Positions 53,968 through 60,384 of a DNA stretch of 64,000 nt are shown here, piece by piece. A model generated the notes under the pieces. It did no database searches and was not told the DNA's origin. It saw nothing but the letters and a program-made list of their open reading frames with translations. The stretch's first letter is position 1, and every line of letters starts with the position of its first letter. This DNA comes from an uncultured Alphaproteobacteria bacterium (GTDB lineage: Bacteria; Pseudomonadota; Alphaproteobacteria; RF32; CAG-239), in the NCBI GenBank assembly GCA_910585375.1, contig CAJUCZ010000004.1, forward strand, positions 24,466-88,465, read 5' to 3'. A program made the translations under genes and the position numbers.

Positions 53968-54603
53968 TCAAATAAACTTTGTGACGGCAATAACTTTTCC
54001 ACAGACCTTAATCTTGTTCGGATCATTTATTGTTAGTGGCGGATAAAGCGGATTATCCGATGAGACCATTGCCGAATTGTTAAAAATATCAAAACGAACA
54101 CGCTTGACCATCAGTTCCTGACGAATACAGAACAGGTAAAGTCCGTCGCTTTCCGGACGAGTGACTGAAATGTCAACCCAAATGGAATCCTGATCATTGA
54201 TTGTCGGCTGCATGCTGTCTCCGTAAACGGATAAAATTTTTATTCTATCGGGAGATATATTTCTAAGTTGAGAAAATAGATTAATATTGGCAAGCTGGTG
54301 TCCGATAACTTTCGGAGCCAAAAAGTTTCCGTTTTCGGCAACGGATTCTTTAGCGTCAATAATCTCAATCATCGATACGCCGGCCGGACTGAAAGCATAG
54401 GGCGATATTTTCCCGATTTCCGGTTTAATGACATTGTCAACGGTTGTCCCGAAAATATCGGCGATTTTTTGCGCCATCTCACTTTTCAGAGCGATGTTGC
54501 CGTTTTCGATTTTAGTCATGGTTGATTGTGTGGTGCCGACGGCTTGAGCCAGTTGCGTAACCGTCTGGTGATGTAATTTTCTAAGGTTCTTAATATTATT
54601 CAT
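53968..54603 (-). CDS. CI/LexA-like phage repressor (XRE HTH + S24 peptidase)
   Basis: The 211-residue protein has an XRE HTH (TVTQLAQAVGTTQSTMTKIE, about 14-33) joined to a C-terminal S24 domain. A probable self-cleavage pair Ala74-Gly75 lies in SPAGVSM. The catalytic Ser130 is in VYGDSMQPTIND and Lys167 in ELMVKRVR. All elements for RecA-stimulated self-cleavage are present, so it is likely a lysogeny repressor. It is divergent from the structural genes. A perfect inverted repeat lies just upstream of its start. Confidence 0.9.
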   Translation of the reverse strand: MNNIKNLRKLHHQTVTQLAQAVGTTQSTMTKIENGNIALKSEMAQKIADIFGTTVDNVIKPEIGKISPYAFSPAGVSMIEIIDAKESVAENGNFLAPKVIGHQLANINLFSQLRNISPDRIKILSVYGDSMQPTINDQDSIWVDISVTRPESDGLYLFCIRQELMVKRVRFDIFNNSAMVSSDNPLYPPLTINDPNKIKVCGKVIAVTKFI

Positions 54604-54637
54604 ATGATGTCTCCTGTGTTTAGTATATTCAAAGAAG

Positions 54638-54665
54638 GAATAAATTTCAAGTATAAAATTTATTC
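54638..54665. promoter_or_regulatory. Probable repressor operator
   Basis: GAATAAATTT, 8 bases, AAATTTATTC: a perfect 10-base inverted repeat in the gap between the repressor and the divergent phage gene. Confidence 0.7.
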
Positions 54666-54677
54666 ATAATAGGACTA

Positions 54678-54706
54678 TTGAATTATGGAATTGAAATTTA
54701 TATATA
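54678..54706 (+). promoter_or_regulatory. Divergent phage promoter
   Basis: TTGAAT (54678-54683), a 17-base spacer and TATATA (54701-54706), 28 bases before the next gene and 12 bases from the operator. Repressor binding could cover or neighbour it. Confidence 0.6.
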
Positions 54707-54733
54707 GAATATTATTCAACAAAAGGAGAGGCG

Positions 54734-55354
54734 ATGACAAAAATTTCTTCATGGCGGTCAGCCGATAATGATAATGTTTCACAAGCGGCGTCGGCACATA
54801 ATTATACAATAAAATTTCATATTAAGAAAAAACGTACGATAAAAAATGAAAAGGTCAGGGAAAATACAGACGGAATAGCGGAACAGCCGCAGTCTCCTGT
54901 TGTGCCGCCGCATTTTGAGACTGCCGGCGTCTTGTATCGGTATGCCAATGCCGGCTGGCTGGATATGGGGGACAAGCGTTACAGCACGGAAGATCGGGTG
55001 AGAGTGGCGGAACGCTTATACAAAGACTTTCGGCTGTCACAGTTTTCGGATTGCAAGGCTGTGGTGATTGGCAGCATAAAACCGGAAATCTGCGGAGATT
55101 TTACTTTGTTGGACAATGTTCTCGATGCCCGAACGCGCTACCAGCAGGCCATGCTGAGCATTCCGCACGAATTCTGGCCGAGCGTTAGAAAAGTCTGTAT
55201 TGAAAATCAGGAACTGTTTGACAATGATAATGGCGAAAGCAAACGCCAGCAGGCTTATCGGACTTATGCTGCCAAAGTCGATTTGTGCCGCGGCCTCGAC
55301 CGCCTGATAGAACACTACCTCCGCCGGAAAAAAGAAAAAAACAAGGCGGTATAA
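54734..55354 (+). CDS. Phage-region protein of unknown function
   Basis: The 206-residue protein starts after AAAGGAGAGGCG. The N-terminal 70 residues are polar and low in structure. The C-terminal half has LDNVLDARTRYQQAMLSIPH, VRKVCIENQELFDNDN and YAAKVDLCRGLDRLIEHYLR. This arrangement is a little like the DUF6456/late-control proteins of alphaproteobacterial phages, which is a weak resemblance only. It is the first gene right of the repressor and is presumably controlled by it. Confidence 0.7.
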   Translation: MTKISSWRSADNDNVSQAASAHNYTIKFHIKKKRTIKNEKVRENTDGIAEQPQSPVVPPHFETAGVLYRYANAGWLDMGDKRYSTEDRVRVAERLYKDFRLSQFSDCKAVVIGSIKPEICGDFTLLDNVLDARTRYQQAMLSIPHEFWPSVRKVCIENQELFDNDNGESKRQQAYRTYAAKVDLCRGLDRLIEHYLRRKKEKNKAV

Positions 55355-55480
55355 ACCGTCCAAGTTTTATTCTTCCTCAAAATATATAATGGTCGCGCAT
55401 TATATAAAAATAGCGGCTTCTCTTTTGTGTAATATGAAATTAATGTCATATCAATAATGTTGGACTAAAAGGACTGCCAA

Positions 55481-55801
55481 ATGATTAAGACTGCTGTTAA
55501 AGATAATTATTATTGTGAAACGCCGGAACAGATTCGCCGCCGCCTGAAATATTTAATATCAGAAATCAAAACCGTGGCGCCATATTCTAAAAATGCCGAA
55601 AATGCTTATATGACTTTGTGTATGGTCGAAAAAGTTTTAAACCGCTGCCTGAGCGTCAGCCGCGAGACTTTGCTGAATTTGGAACTGCTGCAGGCCAATG
55701 ATAATGTTCAGTTATGGGATAATTTGTTCAAACTGCATGAAGGCTTGCTGACTGCCGCAATAGTCTCTCCGTCAGATATAAAAAATACAAATATGAAATA
55801 A
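55481..55801 (+). CDS. Small phage-region protein of unknown function
   Basis: The 106-residue mostly helical protein contains NAENAYMTLCMVEKVLNRCL, SRETLLNLELLQANDNVQLW and KLHEGLLTAAIV. The upstream site GGACTGCCAA is weak. I checked it against FlaF because of the LW/GLL pattern, but it lacks the rest of that fold. Function unknown. Confidence 0.6.
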   Translation: MIKTAVKDNYYCETPEQIRRRLKYLISEIKTVAPYSKNAENAYMTLCMVEKVLNRCLSVSRETLLNLELLQANDNVQLWDNLFKLHEGLLTAAIVSPSDIKNTNMK

Positions 55802-55827
55802 GTTGTTGATAACTTTAAGAGGGTTAA

Positions 55828-55856
55828 TTGACATTGGTGACACCGCGTGATACAAA
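55828..55856 (+). promoter_or_regulatory. Promoter upstream of the terminase genes
   Basis: TTGACA (consensus), a 17-base spacer and TACAAA (55851-55856). It would drive the terminase genes with a leader of about 125 bases. Confidence 0.65.
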
Positions 55857-55939
55857 TTTTGTTATGGTGGAGAAGTGTAGGTGATGTATGACATGTTCCG
55901 CCATTTTTTATATATTTCATTGTGATGTTCCTGAAAAAG

Positions 55940-55973
55940 GCAAAAGCTCTCCGTATTTGCGGGGAGCTTTTGC
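55940..55973 (+). terminator. Strong hairpin in the terminase leader
   Basis: GCAAAAGCTCTCCG, a TATTTG loop, CGGGGAGCTTTTGC: 14 paired bases ending 14 bases before the terminase small-subunit start. Only three T follow, so it may be an attenuator, a processing site or a weak terminator. Confidence 0.55.
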
Positions 55974-55987
55974 TTTGGGAGAAAAAT

Positions 55988-56293
55988 ATGCCCAAAAAGA
56001 AAACTTATGCTTTGGAAGACAGCTTTGCCGAGCTTGATGAGGTAATTGCTCTGGCACGCGATGCCAACCAGCTGACTTCCATGCTAAAAGCCATAGAGCT
56101 CAAAGGCAAACTTGCCGGCCTCTATGCTGAAAGCAAAAAGCCGGAAAATGAGCCGGACATTGCTCAGATATTGGTAAAATTCGTAGATAATTTAGAGGAA
56201 AGATATGAGAAAAACAAGCGTCAAAACCAAGACCAGATGTGCCGAGATGGCCCGGGTCTTTGCTCCGCTGATGACCGAAAAAAAGAGGATTAA
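55988..56293 (+). CDS. Probable phage terminase small subunit
   Basis: The 101-residue protein has an N-terminal HTH-like part (DSFAELDEVIALARDANQLT). SMLKAIELKGKLAGLYAESK follows, a motif common in small terminases (IELKxKLAGL). It binds packaging-site DNA and loads the large subunit. ATG 55988 follows GGGAG. Its last 89 bases overlap the large subunit in another frame, an unusually long overlap. Confidence 0.75.
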   Translation: MPKKKTYALEDSFAELDEVIALARDANQLTSMLKAIELKGKLAGLYAESKKPENEPDIAQILVKFVDNLEERYEKNKRQNQDQMCRDGPGLCSADDRKKED

Positions 56294-57554
56294 ATTTTAT
56301 TACGGCGGCCGTGCGGGCGGAAAATCTTATGCCTTTGCCGACAGCCTGTTATTTTTGGGACGGCAGAAAAAGTTGCTGATCGCCTGCCTGAGGGAAATTC
56401 AGGATTCGATTAAAGATTCGGTTCACAAGCTCCTTTGCGACCGGATTTCTTTTTATTCGCTCGGAGATTATAAAATCTATGAAACCCGTATAGAAAACAC
56501 CATAACCGGTACAAAATTTATCTTCAAAGGCTTGCGGGATCAGGACAGCCAGAAAATAAAATCTTTGGAAGGCGTGGATATCGCCTGGATTGAGGAAGCG
56601 CAAACCATCAGCAAAAAAAGCTGGGAAATTTTGGAACCGACAATTCGCAAAGACGGTTCGGAAATCTGGATATCCATGAATCGGGAAGAAGAAAATGATC
56701 CGTTGTGGACAGCCGTTGCCGCCAATCCGGACGACAGAACGCTGGTGCGCTGCGTGAATTATTATGATAATCCGTTCTGCCCTCAGGAAATTAAATTTCA
56801 GGCCGAAAAATGCCGGCGTTTGTCACCGGATGATTATGCTCATATCTGGCTTGGTGCGCCCGTAGTGCAAAGCAACACCAAACTTATTTCGGGAACGGAT
56901 GTCCGGAGGGCTTTTGAACAGAAAATGAACGGAAGTACGTCTCCTCTGATTATCGGTTTGGATATCGCCCGATTCGGAGACGACGCCACCTCGTTTTGTT
57001 TTCGTAAAGGACGATGGTGTTACCGTTTTGAAAGCTATTACAAACAGGATAATGTCGGCGTTGCCAATCTGGTTACGCATTTTATTAAGGAATATCGCCC
57101 GCGCCGGATTTTTATGGATATCGGCGGGCAGGGTGCCGGCGTGTATGACATTCTGAAAGACCGTGGTTTCGGAGAAATTATCCGCGGTGTTTATTTTGGC
57201 GAAAAAGCCATTAACGAGGAGCGTTATTTTAACCGCCGCGCCGAGATGTGGGACGGTATAAGCCAGTGGCTGCGGTCTCAGCCGCCGGTACAGCTTCCTG
57301 CTGATGAAGAATTGTTTAACGATTTAACTTCGGTCAATAAAAAATATGACCGCAAAGGAAGATTGCAAATGGAAGAAAAGGACGAAATTAAAAAACGCTT
57401 GGGCCGCTCGCCGGATAAAGGCGATGCGCTTGCCTTAACCTTTGCCGAACCGGTTTATGACTGCGGTGAACCGAAATTATACGGCAACGGCAAGGTTCCG
57501 ATAGAAGAGATGTTTGCTCTTGCCGGCAGCGAAAATAATAATGCCGGCTGGTAA
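56205..57554 (+). CDS. Phage terminase large subunit
   Basis: The 449-residue motor has a Walker A in YYGGRAGGKSYAFADSLL (about 32-49) and a Walker B in VDIAWIEEAQ with Glu130/131. The RNase H-like nuclease has LIIGLDIARFGDDATSFCF (first Asp), FMDIGGQGAGVYDIL and, near the end, RSPDKGDALALTFAEP. It packages DNA into the procapsid. The usual start ATG is 56205; an internal ATG at 56247 is an alternative that would shorten the overlap with the small subunit. Confidence 0.93.
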   Translation: MRKTSVKTKTRCAEMARVFAPLMTEKKRIKFYYGGRAGGKSYAFADSLLFLGRQKKLLIACLREIQDSIKDSVHKLLCDRISFYSLGDYKIYETRIENTITGTKFIFKGLRDQDSQKIKSLEGVDIAWIEEAQTISKKSWEILEPTIRKDGSEIWISMNREEENDPLWTAVAANPDDRTLVRCVNYYDNPFCPQEIKFQAEKCRRLSPDDYAHIWLGAPVVQSNTKLISGTDVRRAFEQKMNGSTSPLIIGLDIARFGDDATSFCFRKGRWCYRFESYYKQDNVGVANLVTHFIKEYRPRRIFMDIGGQGAGVYDILKDRGFGEIIRGVYFGEKAINEERYFNRRAEMWDGISQWLRSQPPVQLPADEELFNDLTSVNKKYDRKGRLQMEEKDEIKKRLGRSPDKGDALALTFAEPVYDCGEPKLYGNGKVPIEEMFALAGSENNNAGW

Positions 57555-57561
57555 AATCCTA

Positions 57562-57597
57562 TCCCGCCTTTGGTCAGAGGCGGGATTTTTTATAATC
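57562..57597 (+). terminator. Terminator after the large terminase (repeat copy 1)
   Basis: TCCCGCC-TTTGGTCAGA-GGCGGGATTTTTT plus TATAATC: 36 bases identical to 60064-60099. It ends the terminase transcript. Confidence 0.88.
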
Positions 57598-57622
57598 AAA
57601 ATTCAACTAAGGAGGAATAAAA

Positions 57623-58513
57623 ATGAGTATATTTAAGAAAGAAATAGAAAAAGACATAACAGATATGGTAACGGGAAAAAAGCTGATAAGACGGGATTAT
57701 CGCCGCCCCGACCAGTCGGAATATTTTTACCTGAGCAAAAATGCGGACGGCAGCCATAATCAAATAGACGTGCCGGATGATTTTGGCCGCCGGTGGTATG
57801 GGAAAACTCTGCCCGATAATTTGGGGAATGGTTATCAGCCTGCCGGAACGAATGTTGGCAATATGTCAAATAATACCTCTGATTACAAAGCCGAAGCTTA
57901 TAAATTGGGTACTTTGAGCGGTAAAGAAGAATCGAATAACAATTATTGTGCCATCGGTTATGATCAAAGCGGCGGAAGAAGTTATGGAAAATTTCAAATT
58001 GCGACCAAACCGGGAACAATGAATGAGTATATCCAGTATCTGAACAAAAATGAGCCCTATAAAAGCTATGGCAATCAGTTGTCAGTGGTAAAAAACAATC
58101 CCAAGGCATTTGATAATACATGGAAAAGTTTGTGCAAAGACAATGATTTTAATCAGTCACAAGAAGATTATATTTTTGAATCACATTATAACCGTGTAAA
58201 AGGAGCGCTCAACCGTATTCCGGGCTTAAATGTCGATCAGCGCAGTCCGGTATTTAAGGATGTTGTTTTTTCTGCGGCAGTTCAACATAGGGATTATACT
58301 CCCAATCTTTTTAGAAATGCTTTTAAGGGGGAGGATATTTCAACGTTAAGCGATCGAGAAGCCATTGAAAAACTATATAATGAACGTAGTAAGGTTGATT
58401 TATATTTTAAAAGGTCAAGTAAGACTGAAAGAATGGGTGCTTTTAATAGAATGGGAAGAGAAAAAAGACGGGCCTTGGAACTGTTGGATGAATATGAGAA
58501 TATAAACAAATAA
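57623..58513 (+). CDS. Conserved-N-domain protein 1 with lysozyme-like C-terminus
   Basis: The 296-residue protein has an N-terminal domain (1-64, ending DFGRRWYGKTLP) that is nearly identical to the N-terminus of the gene at 59138. The C-terminal domain (about 85-290) has YKLGTLSGKEESNNNYCAIG and YDQSGGRSYGKFQIATKPGT. This resembles the lysozyme/chitosanase-like domains of phage tail and VgrG-type effectors (Glu103 and Asp114 are candidate catalytic residues). No signal peptide is seen, so it would be delivered by the phage or a secretion device. AAGGAGGAATAAAA precedes the ATG. The exported LprI-like gene lies convergent beside it. Confidence 0.72.
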   Translation: MSIFKKEIEKDITDMVTGKKLIRRDYRRPDQSEYFYLSKNADGSHNQIDVPDDFGRRWYGKTLPDNLGNGYQPAGTNVGNMSNNTSDYKAEAYKLGTLSGKEESNNNYCAIGYDQSGGRSYGKFQIATKPGTMNEYIQYLNKNEPYKSYGNQLSVVKNNPKAFDNTWKSLCKDNDFNQSQEDYIFESHYNRVKGALNRIPGLNVDQRSPVFKDVVFSAAVQHRDYTPNLFRNAFKGEDISTLSDREAIEKLYNERSKVDLYFKRSSKTERMGAFNRMGREKRRALELLDEYENINK

Positions 58514-58527
58514 AATTATCACAAAAA

Positions 58528-58561
58528 TATAAAGGCCTCTGTTTATTTAGAGGCCTTTATA
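58528..58561. terminator. Bidirectional terminator between effector 1 and the LprI-like gene
   Basis: TATAAAGGCCTCT-GTTTATTT-AGAGGCCTTTATA, a perfect 13-pair palindrome in the 50 bases between two convergent genes. Confidence 0.75.
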
Positions 58562-58563
58562 AA

Positions 58564-59055
58564 TTAATTGTTGGTTTTGTAAAACCGGTAGGTTGCCATG
58601 AATTCGATTAGTCTCTCTAATTCTTCTCTCCATAGCGCCGGAGTATAATGTGCCGCTATACTTCCGCAGGAGAGAATATCATCTTCATCTTCAATACATC
58701 TGTCGCTCATATTGACATAGGTATAATAAACTGTGCCGAAAGATTGTTCCAGTTGATCTAAAGTCGCTATCATCTCATCTCGGAACTTTTGATTTTTTTT
58801 GAAAGAAAAATTTTTGTTGATGATATCAATAGTAACTTTTTTCAGACATTTATTTTCTTCTTGGATTACGTCTCTTATGTCATAATCGCTGGGAATAAAA
58901 TTTTTATCATTCCAGCGAGGACTTTTACAAGCTTTCATAAGTTCCTGCACTTCTTTTAAATTTTCATCAGGGTCACTGTCAATATCCCAGCTATAGCCGG
59001 GATTAACGTTAGCAAATAGTGCGAACAAAAGTGTAAAAAGAAAGATTTTTTTCAT
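58564..59055 (-). CDS. Exported LprI-like protein, possible lysozyme inhibitor / immunity protein
   Basis: The 163-residue protein has a signal peptide (FLFTLLFALFANVNPGYS) and AAGGAGTTGTTATC before the ATG. Mature segments EVQELMKACKSPRW, NKCLKKVTIDIIN, SDRCIEDEDDILSCGSIAAHY and LWREELERLIEFM recall the DUF1311/LprI family. Members of that family include lysozyme inhibitors (four to five Cys, conserved RC...C...L pattern). Its place next to a lysozyme-like effector makes immunity a sensible inference. The similarity is moderate and unverified. Confidence 0.55.
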   Translation of the reverse strand: MKKIFLFTLLFALFANVNPGYSWDIDSDPDENLKEVQELMKACKSPRWNDKNFIPSDYDIRDVIQEENKCLKKVTIDIINKNFSFKKNQKFRDEMIATLDQLEQSFGTVYYTYVNMSDRCIEDEDDILSCGSIAAHYTPALWREELERLIEFMATYRFYKTNN

Positions 59056-59137
59056 GATAACAACTCCTTAATATCTTACTGCAATTTATACAAGAAATTT
59101 AAAGCTACGTCAATCGATAAGCTAAGGAGAAATAAAA

Positions 59138-59557
59138 ATGAGTATATTAAAGAAAGAAATAGGACAAGATTTAACGGATATGGTAACGGGAAAAAAGCTG
59201 ATAAGACGGGATTATCGCCGCCCCGGCCAGCCGGAATATTTTTACCTGAGCAAAAATGCGGACGGCAGCCATAATCAAATAGACGTGCCGGATGATTTTG
59301 GCCGTCAGTGGGCCGGAAAAACTCTGCCGATAGGAGATTGCTCAATCAAGGGAATTACACAAAAATTTAAACAACTTCGTAATGAAGTTACAGATATCAG
59401 AAGTCCGTTAAAATCTCAAAGTATGATGATTAACAGAGGTGTAAATAGTATTCCATATGTTGGAAAACCTGTTAAATATTTCAATCGAGCATATGATATA
59501 GGAAAATATACCGCATTAGTTCAAGAAACTTATAATCAGACGTGCCGCAAAAAATAG
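59138..59557 (+). CDS. Conserved-N-domain protein 2 with a different C-terminus
   Basis: The 139-residue protein has an N-terminal domain (1-64, to DFGRQWAGKTLP) that matches 57623-58513. The DNA between 59177 and 59304 is almost identical to 57662-57789. After GKTLP the sequence changes completely to a 72-residue basic region (KGITQKFKQLRNEVTDIRSP, VNSIPYVGKPVKYFNRAYDI) with no family I recognise. GAGAAATAAAA precedes the ATG. The short C-terminus could be a small toxin or a truncated effector. Confidence 0.65.
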   Translation: MSILKKEIGQDLTDMVTGKKLIRRDYRRPGQPEYFYLSKNADGSHNQIDVPDDFGRQWAGKTLPIGDCSIKGITQKFKQLRNEVTDIRSPLKSQSMMINRGVNSIPYVGKPVKYFNRAYDIGKYTALVQETYNQTCRKK

Positions 59558-59615
59558 TTGAAGAAATAGAGTAATTCTGTACTATGGACATTATAGCCAA
59601 TGAAAGGAAAAACGA

Positions 59616-60041
59616 ATGAATAACACATTTAAACAAATATTACTTTTGGGGGGAATATGTGATTTGGTCGCCATCCCGTTGAATATGTCAGCGCATCCAT
59701 TTTTTTCTTATCTTTCAACCGGAATAAGCATATTCTGGTTCAGCGCTTTTATTGTTTTATTAATGAATAAATCTTTTGCCTGGTTGGAGAAAATTGATAA
59801 ATTTTTTCCCAAAAGCAGCATATATATAATGTCGTTCGGCGCCGTAAATTATCTGTTCTTATTGGTGGCATTTTACGGAATATATGACGGTTATCAGGCA
59901 GCAGCCGCGGAATTGAACCATATGGAGTATCACTCACAGCTTGAAGGAATGGCAGAGTATATTATATTTGTTTACATTGTCTTAGTCCTGCTGGCATTGT
60001 CTTATGCCACTTATATAAACTTTTTCAGAAAAAAATCCTGA
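59616..60041 (+). CDS. Four-helix membrane protein, possible immunity protein
   Basis: The 141-residue protein has about four membrane helices (8-24 ILLLGGICDLVAIPLNM, 31-48 FSYLSTGISIFWFSAFIV, 68-90 and 110-134 IFVYIVLVLLALSYATYINF). GAAAGGAAAAACG precedes the ATG. It is placed directly after the second N-domain protein and before the repeated terminator, a typical position for an immunity gene to a membrane-active toxin. The role is inferred; no family recognised. Confidence 0.6.
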   Translation: MNNTFKQILLLGGICDLVAIPLNMSAHPFFSYLSTGISIFWFSAFIVLLMNKSFAWLEKIDKFFPKSSIYIMSFGAVNYLFLLVAFYGIYDGYQAAAAELNHMEYHSQLEGMAEYIIFVYIVLVLLALSYATYINFFRKKS

Positions 60042-60063
60042 TTTTGTAATTTTTCTTACTGTG

Positions 60064-60099
60064 TCCCGCCTTTGGTCAGAGGCGGGATTTTTTATAATC
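60064..60099 (+). terminator. Terminator repeat copy 2 at the end of the cargo cassette
   Basis: The 36 bases are identical to 57562-57597. Similar AT-rich sequence and a start codon with AAAGGAG follow both copies. Confidence 0.88.
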
Positions 60100-60123
60100 C
60101 AAAACAAATAAAGGAGAAAACGC

Positions 60124-60384
60124 ATGATAGCCAAAGCCGTCATGGATCGGGTCTTTGTCCGCCTGACACCGGTCGAAAAACAAACAGCCGGCGGAATAAT
60201 TCTGACTGATGATTTTGAACGGCCGCGTACAATAGGCACGGTCGAAAGCATTGGTCCGCAAGTTACCGGCGTCAAACCCGGCGATAAAATTTTGTTTCAT
60301 GTTTTTGATGAACTTCCAACATATGATCCCGACGTTGCCGTTGTTCGTGAAAACAGCATTTTAGGAGTAATAACAGATGAATAA
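60124..60384 (+). CDS. Phage-encoded GroES-like co-chaperonin
   Basis: The 86-residue protein has the GroES pattern: AVMDRVFVRLTPVEKQTAGG (about 5-24), IILTDDFERP (the usual IILPD), GTVESIGPQV, VKPGDKILFHVFDELPTYDP and VVRENSILGVITD. The mobile loop is the segment at about 17-27. Phage co-chaperonins such as T4 gp31 act with host GroEL to fold the capsid. The gene overlaps the portal start by 8 bases, consistent with a head-assembly role. AAAGGAG precedes the ATG. The host groES/groEL genes are not in this window. Confidence 0.85.
   Translation: MIAKAVMDRVFVRLTPVEKQTAGGIILTDDFERPRTIGTVESIGPQVTGVKPGDKILFHVFDELPTYDPDVAVVRENSILGVITDE

Noticed and set aside
55481..55801. Possible third FlaF protein
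   Set aside because: Only the QLW and GLL pieces resemble FlaF; the LW-I-A core and the INxxxAxGL helix are missing.
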